Assembly: GCA_963972525.1 (NCBI GenBank)
Contig: CAXAUZ010000012.1
Location: 55,768-119,767 of the forward strand
DNA: 64,000 bases
Source: Salinilacustrithrix sp003476595
GTDB taxonomy: Bacteria; Actinomycetota; Acidimicrobiia; Acidimicrobiales; Salinilacustritrichaceae
Reading direction: 5' to 3'
Position numbers and translations under genes: made by a program. The notes beneath the pieces are model-generated. The model was given only the letters and a program-made list of their open reading frames with translations, had not been told where the DNA came from and ran no database searches. This document shows, in pieces, positions 51,266 to 58,994 of the stretch. The stretch's first letter is position 1. Each line of letters opens with the position of its first letter.

Positions 51266-54198
51266 AGCGGATCTGGCAGGTGCTCGTCCACCCCAAGCAG
51301 TCGCTGCTGTCGATCACCGACGGGGCGCCCATCTACCCGCTCATCGTCCTGTTCGGCCTCAACGCCGTCGACGAGCTGGACCGGACCGCGTTCGGCATCC
51401 TCGTGCCCGAGATCCGCGACGAGTTCGGGCTCGATCTGCAGGGCGTGCTGACGCTCATCGCCTTCGTGTCGCTGTGCGCCCTCACGCTGCAGGTGCCGAT
51501 CGCGATGCTCGCCGACAAGTACAACCGGGTGCGCATCGCCTGGATCGGCGCCGCGGCGTGGGCCGTGTTCAGCCTCGGCACCGGCTTCGCCACCGGCATC
51601 GTCTTCCTCGCCCTCATGCGGGCCGGCTCCGGCATCGGCCGCGCCGTCGTCGACCCGACGCACAACTCCCTCATCGCCGACTACTACGAGCCCAGCATCC
51701 GGCCGCGGGTGTTCTCCGCCCACCGCGCCGCCAACGCGGTCGGCGCCTTCATCGGCCCGCTGAGCGCCGGCCTGCTCGCCGCCGCCTACGGCTGGCGGAC
51801 CCCGTTCTTCGTCTTCGTCGTCCCGACCCTGGTGTTCGTCGTGCTGGCCTGGCGGCTGCAGCCGCCGGTGCGAGGCGGCCACGAGCGGCGGGCGATGGGC
51901 GCGTCCGAGGAGGCCATCGCCACCGAGGAGGATGCGCCGTCGTTCGCCGAGGGTTGGCGCCTCGTGTGGAAGATCGAGACCCTGCGGCGCATCTGGTACT
52001 CGCTCCCCTTCCTCGCCGCGTCGCTCATCGGCTTCGTCTCGCTCGCCTCGCTGCTCTACGACGAGGTCTTCGAGCTCGACGAGCGGGCCCGTGGGTTCGT
52101 CGCCGCCTCGACCGAGCCGATCCAGCTCGTGGGCCTCGTCGTCGGCGCCAAGGTCGCCACCCGGCTCCTGGCCGAGGGGCCCGAGAAGGTGCTCGGGTTC
52201 CTCGCGCGGACCGCGGTGCTGGTCTCCGGGTGCCTCGTGGTGTTCGCGCTCGCCCCCAACATCTGGGTGGCGATCGCCGCCAACATGGTCATCACCGGTG
52301 CCCTCGCCGTCATCGGCCCGGGCATCCTCGCCTGCCTGTCGCTCGCCATCCCGCCCCGAGCCCGTTCCATCGGGTTCTCGGTGGCGTCGCTGTGGGTGAT
52401 CCCCGGGGTGCTGCTGCTGCCGATCATCGGCGCGGTCGGCGACCGCTGGGGGATCCGGACCGGCATGCTCCTGATGGTGCCGATGTTCCTCATCGGCGGC
52501 CTGATGATCTCCACCACCAAGCGGACCATCGCCAGCGACATCCTGCAGGTCTGGAAGGCCGCCGCCGCCCGGTCCGAGGCGCTGCTCGAGCGCCGCGCCG
52601 GCCGGTCCAAGCTCCTGCTGATCCGCGACGTCGAGGTCTCCTACGGCAACGTCCAGGTGCTGTTCGGGGTCGACCTGGAGGTCGGCGAGGGCGAGATCGT
52701 CGCCCTGCTCGGCACGAACGGCGCCGGCAAGTCCACCCTCCTGAACGCCATCTCCGGGGTCACCGAGGCCCACCGCGGCGCCATCATCTTCGACGGCCGG
52801 GACATCACCCACGCGCCGCCGAACGAGATCGCCGCCATGGGCGTCGCCCAGGTGCCCGGCGGCAAGGGGGTGTTCCCCTCGCTCACCGTGGGCGAGAACC
52901 TGGAGCTGGCCGCCTGGCTCCACCGCAAGGACGGCGAGCACGGCGGCCTGGCCCGGGTGCACGAGCTGTTCCCGATCCTGGCGACCCGTCGCGACGCCCC
53001 CGCCGGCGACCTCAGCGGCGGCCAGCAGCAGATGCTCGCCCTCGCCATGGCGTTCCTGTCGCGGCCGCGCCTGCTGATGATCGACGAGCTCAGCCTCGGT
53101 CTCGCCCCGGTCATCGTCGGCCAGCTCCTCCCGGTCATCGAGGAGCTGCGCTCGCAGGGCACCACGGTGATCCTCGTCGAGCAGTCCGTGAACGTGGCCC
53201 TCGACGTGGCCGAGCACGCCTTCTTCCTCGAGAAGGGCGAGGTCCGGTTCTCGGGACCCACCGCCGACCTGCTGTCCCGCCCCGACGTGCTGCGGTCCGT
53301 GTTCCTCGCCGGGCAGCTCGGCGCGGCCACGGGCGAGGAGGACGGGCCGGCGCCGGCTCGCACCACGGAGCGGGTGCCGATCCCCGACGACGGCGCGACG
53401 CCGGCGCTGCAGACCTTCGACGTGACCCGCTCCTTCGGCGGGATCATGGCGGTCGACCACGTCAGCATCGAGGTGGCGCCGAACGAGATCCTCGGCATCA
53501 TCGGCCCGAACGGCGCCGGCAAGACCACCCTGTTCGACCTGCTGAGCGGCTTCGTCCCCGTCGACTCCGGCCGGGTGCTGCTCGGCGGCGTCGACGTCAC
53601 CGAGCAGGGCGCGGCCGGTCGGGCCCGCCGGGGGCTGGGGCGGTCGTTCCAGGACGCCCGCCTGTTCCCGTCGCTCACCGTGCAGGAGGCCCTCGCGGTG
53701 TCGATGGAGCGGTGGATCACCAGCCGGGACCCGATCAGCGCCGCCCTGCACCTGCCCAACGCCTACGACGCCGAGCAGAAGGTGGCCCGGCGGGTCGAGG
53801 AGCTCATCGCCCTGCTCGGCCTGGATGCCTACCGGTCCAAGTTCATCCGGGAGCTGTCCACCGGCACCCGGCGGGTCGTGGACCTGGCCGGCCTGCTCGC
53901 CCACCGACCGTCGGTGATCATGCTCGACGAGCCCTCCTCGGGCATCGCCCAGCGCGAGGTCGAGGCCCTCGGCCCGATGCTCGAGCGCATCCGGCGCGAG
54001 ACCGGCGCCAGCCTCGTCGTCATCGAGCACGACATGCCGCTGCTGCGCAGCGTCTCGGACCGCCTCGTGGCCATGGACCAGGGCGCCGTCATCGCCACCG
54101 GCCCGCCCGACGCCGTCCTCGAGGACCCGACGATCATCGAGTCCTACCTCGGACCCGACGACACGGCCATCCACCGCTCGACCATCGCCTCGACCTGA
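51262..54198 (+). CDS. MFS transporter fused to two branched-chain ABC ATPases (MFS-LivF-LivG)
   Basis: 978 residues. Residues 1 to about 430 form a 12-helix MFS domain (ADKYNRVRIAWIGAAAWAVFSLGTG in loop 2-3). The first ATPase is LivF-like: Walker A GTNGAGKST from 484, signature LSGGQQQ at 584-590, Walker B LLMIDE at 604-609. The second is LivG-like: Walker A GPNGAGKTT from 748, unusual signature LSTGTRR, Walker B VIMLDE with Asp889. It lies between the LivHM fusion and the binding protein, so its ATPases should power that importer. The task of the MFS domain is unclear. ATG overlaps the previous stop (ATGA). Confidence 0.93.
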   Translation: MKRIWQVLVHPKQSLLSITDGAPIYPLIVLFGLNAVDELDRTAFGILVPEIRDEFGLDLQGVLTLIAFVSLCALTLQVPIAMLADKYNRVRIAWIGAAAWAVFSLGTGFATGIVFLALMRAGSGIGRAVVDPTHNSLIADYYEPSIRPRVFSAHRAANAVGAFIGPLSAGLLAAAYGWRTPFFVFVVPTLVFVVLAWRLQPPVRGGHERRAMGASEEAIATEEDAPSFAEGWRLVWKIETLRRIWYSLPFLAASLIGFVSLASLLYDEVFELDERARGFVAASTEPIQLVGLVVGAKVATRLLAEGPEKVLGFLARTAVLVSGCLVVFALAPNIWVAIAANMVITGALAVIGPGILACLSLAIPPRARSIGFSVASLWVIPGVLLLPIIGAVGDRWGIRTGMLLMVPMFLIGGLMISTTKRTIASDILQVWKAAAARSEALLERRAGRSKLLLIRDVEVSYGNVQVLFGVDLEVGEGEIVALLGTNGAGKSTLLNAISGVTEAHRGAIIFDGRDITHAPPNEIAAMGVAQVPGGKGVFPSLTVGENLELAAWLHRKDGEHGGLARVHELFPILATRRDAPAGDLSGGQQQMLALAMAFLSRPRLLMIDELSLGLAPVIVGQLLPVIEELRSQGTTVILVEQSVNVALDVAEHAFFLEKGEVRFSGPTADLLSRPDVLRSVFLAGQLGAATGEEDGPAPARTTERVPIPDDGATPALQTFDVTRSFGGIMAVDHVSIEVAPNEILGIIGPNGAGKTTLFDLLSGFVPVDSGRVLLGGVDVTEQGAAGRARRGLGRSFQDARLFPSLTVQEALAVSMERWITSRDPISAALHLPNAYDAEQKVARRVEELIALLGLDAYRSKFIRELSTGTRRVVDLAGLLAHRPSVIMLDEPSSGIAQREVEALGPMLERIRRETGASLVVIEHDMPLLRSVSDRLVAMDQGAVIATGPPDAVLEDPTIIESYLGPDDTAIHRSTIAST

Positions 54199-54226
54199 AC
54201 CCCACCGACCCAACAGGAGCACCTGC

Positions 54227-55981
54227 ATGCAACCGAGCAGCGACCACCCGACCGAGCCGGGGGGCAGCAACGCCCTCCGTCGCTACGGACCCATCGTCGC
54301 CATCGTCGCCGTGATCGCCGTCGTCATCGGCCTCGTCGTGGCCGGCGGCGGGGACGACGACGACGACGAGGCGACCGCGGCCGTCGACGACACCAGCGAG
54401 GAGACCACCTCCGAGGACGGATCCGAGACAGAGGCGGAGACCCCCGAGATCCAGGGCGCCATCAGCTGGACGCAGGCCCAGGACGAGGGACTCGACGTGA
54501 CCTTCCCGGACACGTGCGATCCCGAGACCGGCCAGGCCGCGATCCCGTACTTCTTCGCTGCCGAGTGCTACGCCGACGTCGAGGACAACGGCGGCGCCAC
54601 GTCACAGGGCGTCACCGAGGACACCATCACGGTCGTCTACTACTCCGACCCCGAGACCGACGCGGTGCTCGACTTCATCACCGGGCCGATCCAGAACGAC
54701 GACACCCAGGCCCAGGTCGAGGAGACCGTCCAGGGCTTCATGGAGCTGTTCGGCTCCTACTACCAGAGCTACGGGCGCACGGTGGACCTGAAGATCGTCC
54801 GGGGCAGCGGGGCCTCCACCGACGAGGTCGCCGCCCGGGCCGACGCCCAGGCCGCCATCGAGGAGCACAAGCCCTTCGCCGCGTTCGGCGGTCCGGCGCT
54901 CACGTCCGCCTGGGCCGACGAGATGGCCGCCGCGGGCGTCGTGTGCATCTCGTGTGGGTCGACCGGTTCGGAGGAGTTCCGCGACGCCCGGGCCCCCCAC
55001 CTCATCAGCATCGGGATGGCCGGCAACCAGATCAACCTCCACGGCGCCGAGTACATCTCGACCAAGCTCGTCGGGAAGCCCGCCGAGTTCGGCGGTGACG
55101 ACGTCGCCACCACGGACCGGGTCTTCGGCCACGTGTACATCAGCAGCTCCGAGGAGTCCGAGCGCAGCGCCGGCCAGTTCGCCGACATGCTGAGCGAACG
55201 GGGTGTGGAGCTGGCCGAGCAGCTCAGCTACGAGCTGGACCCGGGCCGCCTCCCCGAGCAGGCCACCAGCGTCATCTCGAAGCTGAAGGAGTCCGGCGTC
55301 ACCTCGGTGATCATCCAGGCCGACCCGGTCGCCCCGGCCAGCTTCACCCAGGAGGCCACGGCCCAGGAGTACTTCCCCGAGTGGATCGTGGTCGGCGGCA
55401 CGCTGGTCGACACCAACACCTTCGGACGGATCTTCGACCAGGCCCAGTGGGAGCACGCCTTCGGCATCACGACCAACTCGGTGCCCCTCGACCCGACCAC
55501 GACCCCGGGCTTCGCCCTGTACGAGTGGTTCCACGGCTCGCCACCGCCGGCGGACCAGACCGCGCCGATCCTGTTCCCCAGCCCGTCGCTGCTGCACTCG
55601 ATCATCCAGGCGGCCGGCCCGAACCTGACGCCGGAGACCTTCCGGGACGGCCTGTTCGCGGTCACTCCGACCCAGCGCTCGATCTCCCAGCCGTCGCTGT
55701 CCTGGGGGAACCACGGCCTGTGGGACGACCTCGACACCGAGAACGACTGGAGCGGCATCGACGACGTGGCCGAGTGGTGGTGGGATCCGACCACCACCGG
55801 TCCCGACGAGATCCAGCGCGAGGGCACCGGCATGATGCGCTTCGTCGCCGGTGGCAAGCGCTACCTGCCCGGCGAGTGGGACGACACGGTCTCGCTCTTC
55901 GATCCCGCCGACACGGTCACGCTCTTCGACGAGCCCCCGGCCGACGAACGGGCCCCGGAGTACCCCTCACCCGCCGGCTGA
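54227..55981 (+). CDS. Branched-chain-type ABC substrate-binding protein, membrane-anchored
   Basis: 584 residues. A single uncleaved-looking helix at about 20-40 (IVAIVAVIAVVIGLVVAGGG) replaces a lipobox, as no cysteine follows it; then comes an acidic linker (DDDDDEATAAVDD). The periplasmic-binding fold type I (Peripla_BP_6-like) occupies the rest: FAAFGGPALTSAWADEMAAAGVVCISCG and VFGHVYISSSEESERSAGQFADML. Two cysteines lie close in VCISCG. It should bind the ligand of the LivHM importer; which ligand is not known. AGGAG lies upstream of the ATG. Confidence 0.88.
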   Translation: MQPSSDHPTEPGGSNALRRYGPIVAIVAVIAVVIGLVVAGGGDDDDDEATAAVDDTSEETTSEDGSETEAETPEIQGAISWTQAQDEGLDVTFPDTCDPETGQAAIPYFFAAECYADVEDNGGATSQGVTEDTITVVYYSDPETDAVLDFITGPIQNDDTQAQVEETVQGFMELFGSYYQSYGRTVDLKIVRGSGASTDEVAARADAQAAIEEHKPFAAFGGPALTSAWADEMAAAGVVCISCGSTGSEEFRDARAPHLISIGMAGNQINLHGAEYISTKLVGKPAEFGGDDVATTDRVFGHVYISSSEESERSAGQFADMLSERGVELAEQLSYELDPGRLPEQATSVISKLKESGVTSVIIQADPVAPASFTQEATAQEYFPEWIVVGGTLVDTNTFGRIFDQAQWEHAFGITTNSVPLDPTTTPGFALYEWFHGSPPPADQTAPILFPSPSLLHSIIQAAGPNLTPETFRDGLFAVTPTQRSISQPSLSWGNHGLWDDLDTENDWSGIDDVAEWWWDPTTTGPDEIQREGTGMMRFVAGGKRYLPGEWDDTVSLFDPADTVTLFDEPPADERAPEYPSPAG

Positions 55982-56007
55982 GCGGCGCTGCGGAGCAGAC
56001 CGCCATG

Positions 56008-56916
56008 TCACGGCTCGTCGGGGTGCTTGCCCGCCCCGACGAGCCGGGCCGGCGGCGGCCCCCAGCGACCACGCAGGAAGTCGGTGAGCGCGTGCAGGCG
56101 CGCCCGGGTGTGGTGGTAGGGGCTGCGCCGGCGCTCGGTCCAGAGCTGGGCGACGGCGATGCAGAACCGGATGGAGGCCTTGTACCGCCCGGAGTGCGAG
56201 CGCACGAGCAGCAGCGTGTTGCGCACCATCAGGTAGTCGATCACCGGGCGGGGGTTGGACATGTTCGGGTTGAACACCCGGGCGCCGCGCACGAGGCCGA
56301 CCTCCCAGCCGGCGGCCGCGGCCCGCAGCCCGAGGTCGGCCTCCTCGCAGTAGGCGAAGTACCGCTCGTCGAACAGCCCGACGTCCTCGAGCGCGCCCCG
56401 CCGGGCGAGCAGCAGCGTGCCGTGCGGGTAGCCGGCCGGCTCCCAGCCCTCCTCCACCGTCGCAGGCACCAGGATGGAGCCGAAGTACGGGTCGACCACC
56501 GGGGTGCAGCCGTCGCCGTAGTCGCCGCAGGCGAACCCGGCGCGGGGCCGGGCTCGGGCGGCGGCGAGGATCCGCTCGATCGCATCGGGGGCCGGCAGGG
56601 CGTCGTGGGGGCAGAGGCCGACCCACTCCCCCTCGTGGGCGGCGAGGAAGCGGCGCCAGCCGGCGTTGGCCGACGGACCGAAGCCGCCGTTGCGCCCCAT
56701 GCGGACGACGTCGGAGCCGGGCGGCAGCAGCGACAGCGCCTCGCGGTGGTTGTCCTCGGTGGAGCCGGAGTCGACCAGGAGCACCCGCACCGGCACGGTC
56801 TGGGCGGCCAGCGCCTCGAGCGTGGCGGCGAGCAGCCGGGGTCGATCGCGGTGCACGACCACCACGGTCGTCGGGGACGCTGCCACGGGCTCATCCTGTC
56901 GGCCGTCCCGAACCAC
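56008..56916 (-). CDS. GT2-family glycosyltransferase (rhamnosyltransferase-like)
   Basis: 302 residues from GTG 56916; GTG 56886 (292 residues) starts nearer the core. TTVVVVHRDRPRLLAATLEALAAQTV, VLLVDSGSTEDN, and FDERYFAYCEEADLGLRAAAAGW (the acidic ED motif of WcaA/RfbF-type enzymes) show a GT-A fold. No membrane segment. It probably transfers rhamnose, galactofuranose or a similar sugar to a lipid-linked glycan. It lies 17 kb from the main glycan region and divergent from the aminopeptidase. Confidence 0.87.
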   Translation of the reverse strand: MVRDGRQDEPVAASPTTVVVVHRDRPRLLAATLEALAAQTVPVRVLLVDSGSTEDNHREALSLLPPGSDVVRMGRNGGFGPSANAGWRRFLAAHEGEWVGLCPHDALPAPDAIERILAAARARPRAGFACGDYGDGCTPVVDPYFGSILVPATVEEGWEPAGYPHGTLLLARRGALEDVGLFDERYFAYCEEADLGLRAAAAGWEVGLVRGARVFNPNMSNPRPVIDYLMVRNTLLLVRSHSGRYKASIRFCIAVAQLWTERRRSPYHHTRARLHALTDFLRGRWGPPPARLVGAGKHPDEP

Positions 56917-56948
56917 GGCCCAAACGGGTGGCGTGCCAGCATCGGGGC

Positions 56949-58244
56949 ATGCCCCAGACCGCCGCCCCCGACCGCACCGTGGCCGACGAGCTGTGCCGGT
57001 TCATCGACGACTCCCCCTCGCCGTACCACGCCATCGCCACCGCAGCGGCGCTCCTGGAGGCGGCCGGCTTCGAGGAGGCACCGCTGGACCGGGCGCTGCC
57101 CACCGGCGCGGGGGGTCGCTACGTGCGCCGGGGCGGGTCGCTCATCGCCTGGCGCCAGCCCGCCGGCGCCGTCCGGTCCTTCCGGATCGTCGGCGCCCAC
57201 ACCGACAGCCCGAACCTGCGCATCAAGCCCCGGCCCGACCACGTCACGGCCGGCGTGCGCCAGCTGGGCGTCGAGGTCTACGGCGGCGCACTGCTCAACT
57301 CGTGGCTGGACCGAGACCTCGGGCTGTCCGGACGGGTGTCGGTGTCCACCCCGGACGGACCCGAGCTGCGCCTGGTGCGCATCGACGCGCCGTTGCTGCG
57401 CGTCCCCCAGCTCGCCATCCACCTCGACCGCGAGATCAGCACCGACGGGCTCAAGCTCAACCCCCAGACGCACCTCGCGCCGATGTGGGACCTCGACGGC
57501 GACCGAGGGTCGGGCGCCGGGTTCCTCGGGCTGCTGGCCGAGCGCCTCGACGTCGGCGCCGGCGACATCCTCGCCTGGGACGTGATGGCCCACGACCTCA
57601 CCCCGTCGCGCCGCACCGGCGTCGACGGCGTGTTCGTCAGCGCGCCGCGCCTGGACAACCTCTGCTCCTCCTTCGCCGGGCTCCACGGCCTGCTCGACGC
57701 CCCCGAGGACACCCCGTCCGTGCCGGTCGTCTGCCTCTACGACCACGAGGAGGTCGGCTCGACCAGCGCGACCGGGGCCGACGGTGCGCTCCTCGCCTCG
57801 GTGCTCGAGCGCATCGCCCTGGCCGCGGGAACCGACCGCGCCGGCCTGCACGCCGCGCTGGCCGGGTCGCTGTGCGTCTCGGCCGACATGGCCCACGCCA
57901 CGCACCCCAACTACGCCGACCGCCACGAACCCGAGCACCACGTCGCCCTCAACGGCGGCCCGGTCGTGAAGGTGAACGCCAACCAGCGTTACGCCTCCGA
58001 CGCCGAGTCGGTCGGCATCCTGCTGCAGGCCTGTGCGGACGCCGGCATCCCGACGCAGCGCTTCGTCACCCGCACCGACCTGCCGTGCGGCTCCACGATC
58101 GGGCCGGTCACGGCGGCCCGGCTCGGGATCCCGACCGTCGACGTCGGGGTCGCGCAGCTCGCCATGCACTCGGCGCGGGAGCTGTGCGGCGCCGACGATC
58201 CCAGCTGGTACGTGGCCACGATGGCCGCGGCGCTGCAGGGGTGA
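56949..58244 (+). CDS. M18-family aspartyl aminopeptidase
   Basis: 431 residues, full length for M18. All metal ligands can be placed: histidine in GAHTDSPNLRIKPRP, aspartate in PRLDNLCSS, the EE pair in YDHEEVGSTSATGA, aspartate in SADMAHATHPNY and histidine in VAQLAMHSARE. The enzyme is a cytoplasmic dodecameric metallo-aminopeptidase that prefers acidic N-terminal residues. ATG at 56949 is used; an earlier ATG at 56928 is possible but adds an unsupported stretch. The J-domain gene follows after 10 bp. Confidence 0.93.
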   Translation: MPQTAAPDRTVADELCRFIDDSPSPYHAIATAAALLEAAGFEEAPLDRALPTGAGGRYVRRGGSLIAWRQPAGAVRSFRIVGAHTDSPNLRIKPRPDHVTAGVRQLGVEVYGGALLNSWLDRDLGLSGRVSVSTPDGPELRLVRIDAPLLRVPQLAIHLDREISTDGLKLNPQTHLAPMWDLDGDRGSGAGFLGLLAERLDVGAGDILAWDVMAHDLTPSRRTGVDGVFVSAPRLDNLCSSFAGLHGLLDAPEDTPSVPVVCLYDHEEVGSTSATGADGALLASVLERIALAAGTDRAGLHAALAGSLCVSADMAHATHPNYADRHEPEHHVALNGGPVVKVNANQRYASDAESVGILLQACADAGIPTQRFVTRTDLPCGSTIGPVTAARLGIPTVDVGVAQLAMHSARELCGADDPSWYVATMAAALQG

Positions 58245-58254
58245 CGGGTCCCGG

Positions 58255-58884
58255 ATGGACCTGACCGCGGCACGGCGCGCGCTCGGGGTCCGCCCCGACG
58301 ACGACTGGTCCGTGGTCCGCGACTCCTACCGGGACCAGATCCGCCGTTCGCACCCCGACGTCGCCGGCGAGGCCGGGGTGGCCCGGAGCGTCGAGCTGAA
58401 CGCCGCCTACCGGACGCTCGCCGTCGCCCGGCGGGAGGGCCGCCTCCACGAGGCCGAGGCGCCACCACCACCGCCGGCCGGGCCGAGCCAACCGCCGTCG
58501 CCCCGCGCCGTCGGCGACCCGCCGCTGGCGGTGCGACCGGAGTGGACGGCACCCGTCGGCCCTGCCCCCGACGTCCGCCGGCTCGACCACGACACCCTCG
58601 TGCTGTCGAGCACCCCGGACGAGACGTTCCGCCGGCTGGTCGACGCCACCCACGAGATCGGGGAGATCTCCTACCTCGACCGCAGCTCGGCGATCTTCGA
58701 AGCCGTGCTGACCCTGGACGACGGGACGGCGGCCTCGTTCGTGGTCAGCCTGCAGTGGCGGGCCCACGACGCGAGCTGCGAGGCCTTCTGCACGCTGGAG
58801 GCCCTGGGCCGCCCGGAGCACCTCGACGTGGGGGGCGTGCTGGGCCAGCTCGCCGCCTACATCGGACCCGACCGCATGGCCTGA
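58255..58884 (+). CDS. J-domain protein with uncharacterised C-terminal domain
   Basis: 209 residues. Residues 1-65 form a DnaJ J-domain with the HPD tripeptide (RRSHPDVAGEAGVARSVELNAAYRTL). A Pro-rich linker leads to a C-terminal domain of about 110 residues (DTLVLSSTPDETFRRLVDATHEIGEISYLDRSSAIFEAVL onward) that looks alpha/beta. HPD is needed to stimulate Hsp70 ATPase. No zinc-finger or CTD of true DnaJ is present. Function of the C-terminal domain is unknown. Ten bases separate it from the aminopeptidase. Confidence 0.8.
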   Translation: MDLTAARRALGVRPDDDWSVVRDSYRDQIRRSHPDVAGEAGVARSVELNAAYRTLAVARREGRLHEAEAPPPPPAGPSQPPSPRAVGDPPLAVRPEWTAPVGPAPDVRRLDHDTLVLSSTPDETFRRLVDATHEIGEISYLDRSSAIFEAVLTLDDGTAASFVVSLQWRAHDASCEAFCTLEALGRPEHLDVGGVLGQLAAYIGPDRMA

Positions 58885-58905
58885 GGGCCGGCTTCGCGCT
58901 CGGTG

Positions 58906-58923
58906 CCTGACCCCCGGGTCAAG
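58906..58923. promoter_or_regulatory. Inverted repeat TGACC-N4-GGTCA, putative operator copy 2
   Basis: CCTGACCCCCGGGTCAAG, with TGACC (58908-58912) and GGTCA (58917-58921). It overlaps the -35 box of the second importer cluster. It matches 15 of 18 bases of the copy at 10560-10577, and GTGTGGCTAGTGTC (58923-58936), next to it, matches 13 of 14 bases of 10531-10544. Confidence 0.5.
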
Positions 58924-58935
58924 TGTGGCTAGTGT
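58907..58935 (+). promoter_or_regulatory. Promoter of the second peptide ABC cluster
   Basis: CTGACC (58907-58912), a 17-bp spacer, then TAGTGT (58930-58935). The leader before the ATG at 58995 would be about 52 bases, with a GGGGGA ribosome site near 58981. Confidence 0.6.
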
Positions 58936-58994
58936 CGGGCGTCACACCGGTGGTCGGGGGACCACCGGACCCGAGACCCAGGGGGATACACCAC

